From Mycolicibacterium sphagni (GTDB lineage Bacteria; Actinomycetota; Actinomycetes; Mycobacteriales; Mycobacteriaceae), in contig NZ_VBSB01000015.1 in NCBI RefSeq assembly GCF_013337765.1, forward strand, positions 124,001-188,000: a stretch of 64,000 bases of DNA, in the 5' to 3' direction. A model generated the notes under the pieces. The model saw only the letters and a program-made list of their open reading frames with translations, did not search any database and was not told the origin of the DNA. Below, piece after piece: positions 1 to 8,348 of the stretch. The translations under genes were made by a program, and so were the position numbers. Within the stretch, counting starts at the first letter, position 1, and each line of letters begins with the position of its first letter.

Positions 1-604
1 AGTGACGACCAGTGGGTCGCCCGTCGCCACGATCATTCGCGACCAACTCGGCCCGGTCATGGAACGAGTCCTGTTGACGGGCATTGCCTTCGCGATGTTC
101 GGCGCGGGCATGGTGATGATCGCCGCATGCTCGCGGCAAGCGTTCGCCATGGCGCGCGATTCCCGCTTTCCCGCCCACACGCTGCTGCGACGGGTCAGCC
201 CGCGCACGCAGACACCCGTGCCGGCAACCATCCTGATCCTGGCGATCGGGGTTGTCCTGATGGTCGCGCTGCCCGGCGCCGCACTGCTGCAACTGATCAT
301 CGCCTCGACAATCCTGCCCGCCCTCCTCTACGGCGGGATCGTCGTGCTGTACCTGTGTGTGCGTAAGCGCTTGGAGGCCAAGGAGGGCAGCTTCAGCCTC
401 GGCCGCTTCGACCTGCCGGTGGCCTACGCTGCACTCGTCTGGGTGGCGTTCGCGATCTTTGTGCTCATATCACCCAGGGACGCACGGGTTCCCGGCCTGG
501 TCGTACTGGGGCTGATGCTGGTCGGTGGGCTCTACTTCGCCTACATGATGATCGTCAACCGTGAAGCGCTGGACACGGAACCCGGCGAGCCCGGCGCATT
601 TTGA
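1..604 (+). CDS. APC-type amino-acid permease, C-terminal part (5' end outside window)
   Basis: About 200 residues remain, with no stop back to the window edge, so the true start lies upstream. The visible part holds several long hydrophobic segments separated by short basic loops (for example ACSRQAFAMARDSRFPAH between two membrane spans), which is the pattern of the second half of an APC-superfamily transporter. The loop with SRQ..AMARD is typical of this superfamily. The protein ends in a short acidic tail. Substrate cannot be told from this fragment. Membrane uptake of an amino acid or amine is the family role; the assignment to APC is fairly safe, the substrate is open. Confidence 0.75.
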   Translation, partial: VTTSGSPVATIIRDQLGPVMERVLLTGIAFAMFGAGMVMIAACSRQAFAMARDSRFPAHTLLRRVSPRTQTPVPATILILAIGVVLMVALPGAALLQLIIASTILPALLYGGIVVLYLCVRKRLEAKEGSFSLGRFDLPVAYAALVWVAFAIFVLISPRDARVPGLVVLGLMLVGGLYFAYMMIVNREALDTEPGEPGAF

Positions 605-720
605 ATTCAACATAGGCAGAAGGCTCTACGTGGGTGTACGCTGCACAAACGTTAGGTCGGGGGGCTTGCACAGTCGGTTGATTGCGACGGCCTCCCCCTC
701 GAGGAATAGGGGCAACGGCA

Positions 721-1023
721 ATGCGAAAGACCCCGTGCTACCTAGTTTTAGGACTGACCTTCGTCATGGGGCCGGGCACCCTCATCACGGCGACACCCGC
801 CTTGGCCGACTGCACCAATGCCGGCGCGGCGACGGTATGCGCACAGGGTGAGGTGCGCGGCGGCGGGCCAACCGCGCCGGTTGCTGGGCCTGCCTATCCG
901 GGCTACTGCGCTGATCCCTGGTATTGCGATGACGCCTGGGGTGTCGATATCGATCTGAATCCCCGGCCGCCGGTACGCCCACCCAACCCGCCCATCCGAC
1001 CCGGCAGACCCGGGCGTGGCTGA
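721..1023 (+). CDS. Small exported cysteine- and proline-containing protein
   Basis: 100 residues. The start at 721 is chosen because an upstream in-frame alternative (682) gives a charged, non-signal N-terminus, while from 721 the first 29 residues form a Sec signal peptide (MRKTP, hydrophobic core, ALA cleavage before DC). The mature part has four cysteines, suggesting two disulfides, and a proline/arginine-rich end (RPPVRPPNPPIRPGRPGRG). It resembles the many small secreted proteins of mycobacteria with no known role. It is followed 42 bases later by another small exported protein on the same strand, so the two may be co-transcribed. Confidence 0.65.
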   Translation: MRKTPCYLVLGLTFVMGPGTLITATPALADCTNAGAATVCAQGEVRGGGPTAPVAGPAYPGYCADPWYCDDAWGVDIDLNPRPPVRPPNPPIRPGRPGRG

Positions 1024-1065
1024 GCACACCCTGTCCCTATCCCCCATCGTGAAGGAGTCACTCCC

Positions 1066-1416
1066 ATGTTGGTCCGCAGCTTGATCACCGCCGGCATCAT
1101 CGCCGGCGCGACACTCCTGGGCAGTGCGGCAACCGCTGCCGCCGATGAACCCAATTGCACGGCAGGCGATCTCACCCAGGTTCTGTCGGGAGTCAACGCG
1201 GGCATGTCGGTGTATTTGTTCACCCATCCCGACGTGAACGCCTTCTTCACCGGCCTCAAGGGCAAGTCCCGCGAGGAGATGCGCACCGAGGTCGCCAACT
1301 ACCTGCAGGCCAATCCTGATGTCCGCGACCAGATCAAGGCCGTCCGGCAGCCGGCTGCCGATTTCCGGGCCCGCTGCGATGCGCAGATGCCTGACGACAT
1401 GGGGCCGATGGGCTAG
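1066..1416 (+). CDS. Exported hemophore-related protein (Rv0203-like family)
   Basis: 116 residues with a GGAG ribosome site just upstream of the ATG. A signal peptide covers about residues 1-26 (TAAA before DEPNC). The mature domain is small and helical, with two cysteines near its ends (in EPNC and ARCDAQ) that could form a disulfide, and the segment VYLFTHPDVNAFFTGLKGKS. This layout fits the mycobacterial hemophore-related family typified by Rv0203, which binds haem outside the cell. I assign the family from the overall pattern and length; haem binding is inferred and not shown by a motif. Confidence 0.7.
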   Translation: MLVRSLITAGIIAGATLLGSAATAAADEPNCTAGDLTQVLSGVNAGMSVYLFTHPDVNAFFTGLKGKSREEMRTEVANYLQANPDVRDQIKAVRQPAADFRARCDAQMPDDMGPMG

Positions 1417-1429
1417 GGGTCAGCCGACC

Positions 1430-1491
1430 GCCGAGCGTGCGGGTTGTGGTTGAAGATCGACGAAAAAGCAACGACAACACCCACGCTCGGC
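1430..1491. terminator. Long inverted repeat between convergent genes, probable bidirectional terminator
   Basis: GCCGAGCGTG at 1430-1439 pairs with CACGCTCGGC at 1482-1491, and pairing continues imperfectly inward (GGGTTGT with ACAACACC). It lies between the end of the hemophore-like gene on the plus strand and the end of the repeat protein on the minus strand, which is where a shared terminator is expected. Confidence 0.6.
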
Positions 1492-1511
1492 GCGTGAAGG
1501 GGCTCAGGACA

Positions 1512-2969
1512 CTAGTTCTTCTTGGCCCGCTTGCTTCCCGCGGTTCCGGTCTTCTTTCCGCTATCGCCAGGCTTGCTGGCGGCGCCGCTCTTCGCCGCCG
1601 AGCTACTCCCGCCGGTCGCCTGCGCCCCGCCGATGCGGAAGTTGTTGATCGCGATGCCGGGGCCCACCTTGGTGACCGTCTGCCCGTTCGTAAAGATCGT
1701 GCCGGCAAGGGCGAGCGGTCCCGGTCCTGCGCTCACCGTGTTGGTGCCGCCGCCGATGTTGAACCCGGCAGTGAAGTTGCCGCCAGCACCGCCTGCCGAC
1801 ACACCGTTGTTGCTACTCAGTGCATTGAAGACGAGGTTCCAGTTACTCCCAGCGCCACCGGCGCTCAGCGTGTTGTTGTTGCCGATGATGTTCACCACCG
1901 AGTTCTCGTACCCGGTCGTCGACGAGAGTGTGTTGCCGGTGCCGCCCAAGAAGTTACTGGCCGAGCTGTAGATGCCACCCACAACGGTCACGGCGTTGCT
2001 GGTGCCGAACCAGTTCTGCGCGGTGCTTCCGTACGCGCCGCCCGTGACCGTCACGGTATTGCCGCCGCCGAACAGGTTTCGAACGGCGTTCGCGTAGCCG
2101 CCAGTGATCGTGACCGTATTGCCGTTGCCGAGAATGTTGCGGGCCCAGTTGTAATAGCCGCCCGTTGTGGTGACGGTGTTATTGCTGCCGAACAGATTGC
2201 TCGCGGTGTTCACCAGGCTGCCATTGGTGGCGACGGTGTTGTTGTTGCCGAGGAGGTTCGTGGCCCAGTTGAAAATGCCGCCTTCGGCCGTGACGTTGGT
2301 ATTGCTGCCAAAGAGATTCGTGGTCAAGTTGAGCAGCGAGCTCGTCGCGGCATCACCGGCCTCGATGACGTTGTCGTGGCCGCCCCAGTTGGTGGCGATA
2401 TTGAGCAGCCCGTGCGATGTCACAGCCATGCTGCCCGGATCGTTGGCAGTCCCCCTGCCGAAGAGGTTCAGGGCGATATTGCCGGCCGCACCGTTACCGC
2501 CCGCGGTGACGGTGCTGCTGTTGGTCGGCGCATTAAACGGCGTCAGGTTCAGGGCGATGTTGAACCCGGGGTTGGCAAGCAGACCCGAGCCCTGGGTGAT
2601 CGCCGAGCCATTCGGCCCGAGTTGCGTTGCGATGCCGAACAAACCGTTGGCCGTGGCCACCGATCCGTCACCCAGCGCGGTGGCGAGGGTGAACGCATCA
2701 CCCGTCGTGGCCGCGGAGTTGGTACCGACCGCGAAGGCCGCACCCAACAACCCGCTCGCGTGGGCGGTTGCCCCGCTGCCGACCGCGATGGCGATGCTCA
2801 ATGGTGTGCTGGAGCAGTCAGCACTGTTCCCGATACCGAAGAAGGATGCGCAGCTCGCGTTCGCGGTGGGAGCCGATCCCAGCGCAGCGCCGGCCAGTAG
2901 CCCGGTCGCGGCGACGCCGGCAGCGAGGACTCCCGTGACCGCGCCACGGGATTTTGCGGATGAATACAT
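1512..2969 (-). CDS. Exported Asn/Gly/Thr repeat protein, probable beta-solenoid
   Basis: 485 residues. The N-terminus is a signal peptide (about residues 1-38, ending PTANAS before CASFF). The central part, roughly residues 150-400, is a tandem repeat with a period near 20 residues: a hydrophobic pair, G, two or three N/G/S residues, then NTVT-x-TGG-x3-5-A-x-N. Eight or more units can be followed, for example LFGSNNTVTTTGG and ILGNGNTVTITGG. Such short N/G/T-rich repeats usually fold as beta-helices or solenoids. The C-terminal 40 residues change to a lysine-, serine- and glycine-rich tail ending SKRAKKN, which may bind polyanions or the cell wall. No catalytic motif is seen. It is not a PE/PPE protein, as it lacks those N-terminal domains. 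Confidence 0.7.
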   Translation of the reverse strand: MYSSAKSRGAVTGVLAAGVAATGLLAGAALGSAPTANASCASFFGIGNSADCSSTPLSIAIAVGSGATAHASGLLGAAFAVGTNSAATTGDAFTLATALGDGSVATANGLFGIATQLGPNGSAITQGSGLLANPGFNIALNLTPFNAPTNSSTVTAGGNGAAGNIALNLFGRGTANDPGSMAVTSHGLLNIATNWGGHDNVIEAGDAATSSLLNLTTNLFGSNTNVTAEGGIFNWATNLLGNNNTVATNGSLVNTASNLFGSNNTVTTTGGYYNWARNILGNGNTVTITGGYANAVRNLFGGGNTVTVTGGAYGSTAQNWFGTSNAVTVVGGIYSSASNFLGGTGNTLSSTTGYENSVVNIIGNNNTLSAGGAGSNWNLVFNALSSNNGVSAGGAGGNFTAGFNIGGGTNTVSAGPGPLALAGTIFTNGQTVTKVGPGIAINNFRIGGAQATGGSSSAAKSGAASKPGDSGKKTGTAGSKRAKKN

Positions 2970-3067
2970 GATGCTCCCCTGATCACAACAAGATCGTTCT
3001 TGTTGAATTTGCTAAGTAGCTGCGTTCAGTATGGCCGAGTAGCGCCGGTTTGACGCCGATTTAGCGG

Positions 3068-5209
3068 TCAAACGGCCGGTAACGGGATGAGCAGGAAGGA
3101 GTTGCCGGTCGGGACCGCAGCCGCTGCAGTCAAGCCACCGGTCAGGCCGAAGAGATTCGCCGCGCCGAAGGCGAACACCAAGAATGCCGCCGCGCCGACT
3201 CCGACCAACTGGCCCACGGCGACGGCGATCGGGTTGTCGCCCAACAGCGCACCGATCCCTTGGCCTGCTGCCTGGCCGAGCGCAATTTGCAGCGCCTGGC
3301 TCTTCACCACCTGCGCAACCACCGTGTTCACCAGCTCGGTCGCCGATGTTCCGTTGAGCAGGTCGCCGGCCAGGTCGCCGATCAGGTTCTGGGCGGCCGG
3401 GTTCGCCACGAAGGCGTCCACCGCCGCTTTGGTCACCTGGCCCACCGCCTGGGTGTTCAGCGGTGTCTTGTCCAGAAGGCCGGCGACAACGCCCTGTGCC
3501 AAATCGCTGACCACGTTGCGCACGGCGGGCGCCTTCAGCACACCCTGCAGTGCTTCCGGAACGGTGGCGTTGAACGCAGCCACGATGTCGGCATCGGCCA
3601 CCAGGGACTGCAGACCGTACTGCAGGGCGTCGGTGAAGGACACGCCAGCCAGCAGCGCGGTGACGATCTGGTCGGCGGTGGCCGACAGCGCCGCCGCCAC
3701 CCCGGCCTGGCCGAGGAAGCTCGTGATCACCGCGCCGGCCGTCGCAGCCAGCTGAGCCGCGGACGCCGGATCGGCCAGAGTGGCCACCACCGTCGGGCCG
3801 TACTCGGGTCCGAACACGTCGCCGAGGTACGCGCGGACGGCCGCGTTACCGGCCACATCGTTGACCAGACCCGTGACGGTCGACGCCAGCGCCGCGACCA
3901 CGTCGGAGTTGGTGGCCAGCGAGTACACCGCACTGCCTGCGGCCGGGCCCAGCGCCGATCGGAATGCCGAATCAGCAATCAGCCCTTGCCAAGCCACGTC
4001 CAGCGCGTCGATCCAGTTCGTCCCGCCCAGGGCGGCGGTGCCGAACTGAGTGATGAAATCGGCCACCGCCGCGGGGACACCCGGTGTGCTCAACAGATTC
4101 GTGACCGCCGCGCCGGCGACCGTGGCCAGCCCCTGCATCGCGTTGGTGTTGCTCAGCAGGCCCTGCACAGCATTGCCCACCGCATCGCCGATACCGGTAG
4201 CGGCAGCGCCGCCACCCAGCGCGTCTGACACCCAGCCGCCGGCGACGTCCCCGAGCCACGCGGACACGGCCGGACCGGTGGTGAGGTCGATGACCGCCTG
4301 GGAGGTGGCAGACGCCAGCGTGGCCTGAACGGTCGCGTTGCTCAGGAACGTGGCAATCTCGCCCGAGGAATTGGCGACGATCGACTTGAGGTAAGTCGAC
4401 AGGGGCGCAATGTTGTTGGCCGCCAGGCCCGCCGTGATCGCGGCGTACTGGTCCTCGGTCGGGCGCACCGCGTTCGCGAGCACATCGAGCGCGCCTTGAA
4501 CGCCCGCATTGCCCAACACGTTTCGAACCAGGTTGACCGCAGCCGTGCCGACGACATCGCCCACCGAGGAGGGCACGCCGAGGTAGGAGTTCAGCGCGCT
4601 CGAGATCTTCGTCGAAACGAATTGCCGGATCTCGTCATTCGCGACCAGCCGCTGCACCTCGGCAGCAATGGCGCCGTTGCTCAACAGATCCTGGATGCCG
4701 TCGGCGACGATCGGCGCCAGCTGGTCGGCGATGGGCTTCAGGCCGGGCAGGCGGGTGTCGATGAAGTTCCGAACGGCGGTGCCGAGGGGGCTACTGGCCG
4801 TGGCGGACGCCCCCGGAACCAAAGCGGTTGCGCCGGTGGTGATTCCTCGGCCCGGCACGTCGATCAGCTTCGCCGATCCGGCGATCTTTTCACGGCGGGT
4901 CACTGCGAGCACCGCCAAGGACAGCGGCTCGACGACCGGAGTGAGCGGGGCGTTGCCGGTACCCAGCCGGTCGACCGGCACCCGGCCGGCGGCCGTGAGC
5001 GCACCGGACGGCTTGACCGCAACACGGCTCGCAGGCTTGCTCGCATTCCGGGGGGCAGGCTTGCCCGCAGACGAGGTCGTCTTTCCCGAATTCCCCGCAC
5101 CGGTGTCCGCGTCGGCCGCTGCCGGCAGCGCGAAGATCACCCCGCCGATGCCAAGTGCGATGGCCAAAGCCCCGACTCGTCCAATGCTGTAGCGACCCTG
5201 CTGCCCCAT
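3068..5209 (-). CDS. Exported helical-repeat protein (paralogue of the gene at 13400-15649)
   Basis: 713 residues. The start is set at 5209 (MGQQGRYSIG) because GGGGTAGG lies about five bases upstream; an in-frame start nine codons earlier has no such site. The N-terminus (GRVGALAIALGIGGVIFALPAAADADTG) is a signal peptide, followed by a low-complexity GNSGKTTSS/Pro/Lys linker. The body is a long series of amphipathic helices with recurring V-x2-L-x4-V-x-A-L and NLLSTPGVPAAVADF-like units, an array of related helices without cysteines. The C-terminus is hydrophobic and glycine-rich. Signal, linker and body are shared with the gene at 13400-15649. Function unknown; a surface or periplasmic structural role is a guess. 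Confidence 0.7.
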   Translation of the reverse strand: MGQQGRYSIGRVGALAIALGIGGVIFALPAAADADTGAGNSGKTTSSAGKPAPRNASKPASRVAVKPSGALTAAGRVPVDRLGTGNAPLTPVVEPLSLAVLAVTRREKIAGSAKLIDVPGRGITTGATALVPGASATASSPLGTAVRNFIDTRLPGLKPIADQLAPIVADGIQDLLSNGAIAAEVQRLVANDEIRQFVSTKISSALNSYLGVPSSVGDVVGTAAVNLVRNVLGNAGVQGALDVLANAVRPTEDQYAAITAGLAANNIAPLSTYLKSIVANSSGEIATFLSNATVQATLASATSQAVIDLTTGPAVSAWLGDVAGGWVSDALGGGAAATGIGDAVGNAVQGLLSNTNAMQGLATVAGAAVTNLLSTPGVPAAVADFITQFGTAALGGTNWIDALDVAWQGLIADSAFRSALGPAAGSAVYSLATNSDVVAALASTVTGLVNDVAGNAAVRAYLGDVFGPEYGPTVVATLADPASAAQLAATAGAVITSFLGQAGVAAALSATADQIVTALLAGVSFTDALQYGLQSLVADADIVAAFNATVPEALQGVLKAPAVRNVVSDLAQGVVAGLLDKTPLNTQAVGQVTKAAVDAFVANPAAQNLIGDLAGDLLNGTSATELVNTVVAQVVKSQALQIALGQAAGQGIGALLGDNPIAVAVGQLVGVGAAAFLVFAFGAANLFGLTGGLTAAAAVPTGNSFLLIPLPAV

Positions 5210-5356
5210 GGCACCTACCCCGACGTTGACGTGCAAGTAATTTGCTAGGGGTATAGCACACTGCGCCGGTGACGCGAACGTGTACGGCAGGACTAACGGT
5301 CAACAAATTGTTCATTGACCCCGGCCCGAGGAGCCAACTCCACTAACGTTCACGGG

Positions 5357-6352
5357 GTGGGGGGCGAGCTTTCCGTTGGCGCTTTGCAGACCATCATCAA
5401 GGTCCAACAAGCCATCAACGACGCAGACGTCACTGCCGACGCAGTGATGAAGATCGTCGTTGAGCAGGGACGGATTGCGACGCGAGCACCCGGCGCGGTC
5501 ATCGAACTCGCCGAGTTCGGCGAGATGGTTTACACCACCACATCCGGTTCGCTGGCCGGCACCGAAGGACTTCGCCTGGCGATGTCGGGCAGCATGTCCG
5601 GCGAATGCGTCCGGACCGGCAAGATCCTGGTGTCCGAAGACACCGAGACCGATCCCCGGGTGGACGTGGCGGCCTGCCGTCGAGTCCACGCCCGGTCGAT
5701 GGTGGTGGTTCCCCTGGTTGAGGAAAACCGCACCCAGGGGGTCCTGAAAGTCACCTCAGACCAGCCGCACGCCTTCACCGAAGAAGACGTCGACCTACTC
5801 GAACACCTGGCCCAGTTCATCGCCAAAGCACTGGCACGGGCCAACGTGATGGACGAGAAAGCGCGTGCCGCATCCGTCGACGCGTTGACCGGCCTGGCCA
5901 ACCGGGCTGCGTTCCTGTCCGGATTGGAGTCGATGATCTCCGACGCGGCCGGCACCGGTGATCCCGTCGCGGTTGTGCTCTACATCGACCTCGACGGCTT
6001 CAAGCCGATCAACGACGTCCACGGGCACGCGGTCGGCGACGAAGTGCTGCGGGCGATCGGCCAGCGGATCGCCGCCAGCTGTCGCTCCGATGACCTCGGG
6101 GCGCGCATCGGCGGGGACGAGTTCGCGATCCTGCTGGCGAACTCGACCTATCCCCCCGACCCGTTCAGCCTGCGCGATCGGCTCGTCGGCGTATTGCAGC
6201 AGGACATGATCACCAGCGTCGGGCCACTCAAGATCGGAGCAAGCTGTGGGGCCGCTGTCGTGGGCGGCCGCGATCTGGCCGAAGCCGTGCTGGCCCGCGC
6301 CGATGCGGACATGTACGCCGCCAAGCGGACCAGATCCGAGCCGCGACGCTAA
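5357..6352 (+). CDS. GAF-GGDEF diguanylate cyclase
   Basis: 331 residues from a GTG at 5357; a TTG at 5315 is in frame too, but neither has a clear ribosome site, so the start is unsure. Residues about 15-160 form a GAF domain (SMSGECVRTGKILVSEDTETD, SMVVVPLVEENRTQGVL). The GGDEF domain begins at VDALTGLANR; the active-site signature is intact (ARIGGDEFAI), and the lipid-face DLDGFKPIND segment is present. An RxxD inhibitory site (RSDD) sits five residues before GGDEF, so product feedback is expected. The enzyme should make cyclic di-GMP from GTP in response to a signal bound by the cytosolic GAF domain. It is divergent from the exported repeat gene on its left and precedes a stress-signalling operon. 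Confidence 0.88.
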   Translation: MGGELSVGALQTIIKVQQAINDADVTADAVMKIVVEQGRIATRAPGAVIELAEFGEMVYTTTSGSLAGTEGLRLAMSGSMSGECVRTGKILVSEDTETDPRVDVAACRRVHARSMVVVPLVEENRTQGVLKVTSDQPHAFTEEDVDLLEHLAQFIAKALARANVMDEKARAASVDALTGLANRAAFLSGLESMISDAAGTGDPVAVVLYIDLDGFKPINDVHGHAVGDEVLRAIGQRIAASCRSDDLGARIGGDEFAILLANSTYPPDPFSLRDRLVGVLQQDMITSVGPLKIGASCGAAVVGGRDLAEAVLARADADMYAAKRTRSEPRR

Positions 6353-6392
6353 CAGCCACCTTGGCGGACCCACACCCTGCGACAATGAACCG

Positions 6393-7190
6393 ATGGATGT
6401 CGCCACCCGCAATAACGTCACGCGCGTGGGCGACGCAGACGGACCGACGCTGGTCCTGGCCCACGGCTTCGGCTGCGACCAGCAACTGTGGCATCCGGTG
6501 GCGGCGCGGCTACGGGACCGCTTCGACCTCGTGCTGTTCGACCACGTCGGGTCGGGAAACGCCGAGCCCGCGGCCTGGGATCCGGAGAAGTACGCGTCAC
6601 TGAACGGCTATGCCGACGACGTGGTCGAGCTCGTCGAAGCGCTCGACCTGAAGGATGTGGTGTTCGTCGGGCATTCGGTGGCCGGCATGATCGGGGCGCT
6701 CGCCGTCGCAGCGGCGCCGGCGCGCTTCGCCAAGCTCGTGATGATCACGCCGTCGCCGCGCTACATCGACGCCGACGGGTATCGCGGCGGCTTCACCCGC
6801 AACGACATCGACGAGCTGCTGGAGTCGCTGGAGAGCAACTACCTGGGCTGGTCGCAGGCGATGGCCCCGACGATCATGGGCAACCCCGACCGCCCGGAGC
6901 TCGGCGAAGACCTGGCGGCGACGTTCTGCCGCACCGATCCCGCGGCCGCGAAGGTCTTCGCCCGCGCGACGTTCCTGGCCGACAATCGAGCCGACCTGGC
7001 GCGGGTCTCGGTGCCCACGCTGATCGTCGACTGCCGCCAGGACGCCATCGCGCCACCGGAAGTGGGCGCGTACGTGCGTGATCACATCCCCGGCGCCCAG
7101 TTGATCACCCTGGACGCCACCGGCCACTGCCCGCACGTCAGCGCGCCGGACGCCACGGCTGAGGTCGTGGCGGCATTTGCCGGCCCATGA
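6393..7190 (+). CDS. rsbQ: RsbQ-like alpha/beta hydrolase, partner of the PAS-PP2C phosphatase
   Basis: 265 residues from ATG 6393. The motifs closely follow Bacillus subtilis RsbQ: HGFGCDQQLW, FDHVGSGN, the nucleophile elbow FVGHSVAGM, the CRTDP segment and the terminal GHCPHVSAPD with the catalytic histidine. In Bacillus, RsbQ supplies a small hydrophobic effector to the phosphatase RsbP to signal energy stress. The next gene is a PAS-PP2C phosphatase whose ATG overlaps this stop codon by four bases, exactly the RsbQ-RsbP arrangement. The serine, aspartate (IVDCRQDAIA) and histidine are all present, so it should be active. The ligand in this organism is not known. Confidence 0.88.
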   Translation: MDVATRNNVTRVGDADGPTLVLAHGFGCDQQLWHPVAARLRDRFDLVLFDHVGSGNAEPAAWDPEKYASLNGYADDVVELVEALDLKDVVFVGHSVAGMIGALAVAAAPARFAKLVMITPSPRYIDADGYRGGFTRNDIDELLESLESNYLGWSQAMAPTIMGNPDRPELGEDLAATFCRTDPAAAKVFARATFLADNRADLARVSVPTLIVDCRQDAIAPPEVGAYVRDHIPGAQLITLDATGHCPHVSAPDATAEVVAAFAGP

Positions 7191-8332
7191 CCGATATCGA
7201 AGAACTCTGGGAGAACGGGCCCAACGGCCAACTGGCGGCCACTACCGACGGGCAGATCGTCATGGTCAACGCCACCCTGGCCTCCTGGCTGGGCAGCACA
7301 CCGAAGGCGTTGCGCGGCAAGCAAATCGTAGATCTGTTCACGGTTGGCGGACGGATCCACTTCGAAACGCACTTCGCGCCGATGCTGACGATGAGTGGGC
7401 AGCTCGACGAAATCAGCGTCGAGCTGCTGACCGCGGACGGATCTCGCCGGCCAGTCTTCCTGAGCGCCAACGTCAAGACCGACGACGACGGACGCCCGGT
7501 GTTGCTCCGCGTCGCGATCCAGGATGCCCGCGACCGACGCTCCTACGAACGCGCCCTGCTCGACGAGCGCCAGCGCGCCGAATCCGAGCAGGCCCGCGCC
7601 CAGTCGTTGGCAGACACCTTGCGGCGCTCGCTGCTCCCGCCGTCGCTGTCCGTGCCCGAGGGGCTCGTCGCAGCCGGCCACTCGCAGCCCTCGGTGCAGG
7701 ATATCGGCGGCGACTTCTATGACCTGTTCCCGTTGTCGCCCAACATGTCCGGATTCTTCTTGGGCGACGTCTGCGGCAAGGGCCCGGAGGCCGCGTCGAT
7801 CACGTCGTTGATGCGGTACACGATGCGCACCGCGGCCGTCGTCGATCCCGACCCGATCACCGTGCTGCACCGGCTGAATTCCGTGCTGGCACAGGAATCC
7901 GACGACGAGACGCCCCGGTTCTGCACGGTGGTGTTCGGCACCCTCACACAGGGCGATGGCGGGTTCGTGGTGCGGTTGGCCAGCGGCGGACATCCGCCGC
8001 CGTTGCTACTCGAGAACTCCGGGGAGGCCAGCTATCTGGACATCACCGGCGGCATGGCGGTCGGCCTGACCGATCGGCCGAAGTTCGTCGACGCCTCACT
8101 GCGGCTGGCCCCCGGCGACACCATGCTGCTGTACAGCGACGGCCTGACCGAGGCGCGCGTCGGCGAGGGAATACACCGATTCGACGACGACGGGGCGCTG
8201 CGCAGATTCGCCACCGCCCTAGCGCCGACCACACCGGACGTGCTGATCGACGAAATCCGGGAACTGCTGGTCAGTTTCGGATCCGGTGTCGAGGACGACA
8301 CCGCAGTGCTGGCATTGGGTGTACCTAGATGA
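7187..8332 (+). CDS. rsbP: RsbP-like PAS-PP2C serine phosphatase
   Basis: 381 residues. Residues about 8-115 are a PAS domain (GQLAATTDGQIVMVNATLASWLG). A short coiled coil follows (RRSYERALLDERQRAESEQARAQSLADTL), then a SpoIIE/PP2C phosphatase domain. Metal-binding aspartates are intact: IGGDFYDLF, LGDVCGKGPEAA, YSDGLTEAR and EDDTAVLALG. By analogy with RsbP it would dephosphorylate an anti-anti-sigma factor and release a general-stress sigma factor. It is translationally coupled to the RsbQ-like gene by an ATGA overlap. No anti-sigma or STAS gene is within the window, so its target must lie elsewhere; SigF regulation is the obvious candidate, but that is inference. Confidence 0.88.
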   Translation: MTDIEELWENGPNGQLAATTDGQIVMVNATLASWLGSTPKALRGKQIVDLFTVGGRIHFETHFAPMLTMSGQLDEISVELLTADGSRRPVFLSANVKTDDDGRPVLLRVAIQDARDRRSYERALLDERQRAESEQARAQSLADTLRRSLLPPSLSVPEGLVAAGHSQPSVQDIGGDFYDLFPLSPNMSGFFLGDVCGKGPEAASITSLMRYTMRTAAVVDPDPITVLHRLNSVLAQESDDETPRFCTVVFGTLTQGDGGFVVRLASGGHPPPLLLENSGEASYLDITGGMAVGLTDRPKFVDASLRLAPGDTMLLYSDGLTEARVGEGIHRFDDDGALRRFATALAPTTPDVLIDEIRELLVSFGSGVEDDTAVLALGVPR

Positions 8333-8348
8333 CGAAAGTGAGCAATCG

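Noticed and set aside
1437-2900. Long open frames opposite the repeat protein on the plus strand (also 2167-2982)
   Set aside because: They are antisense to a gene with a clear signal peptide and regular repeats; such frames are usual in high-GC repeats and show no family likeness.
1512-5209. PE/PPE or PE_PGRS proteins
   Set aside because: The N-termini are ordinary signal peptides and lack the PE and PPE domains, although the glycine/asparagine content looks similar at first sight.
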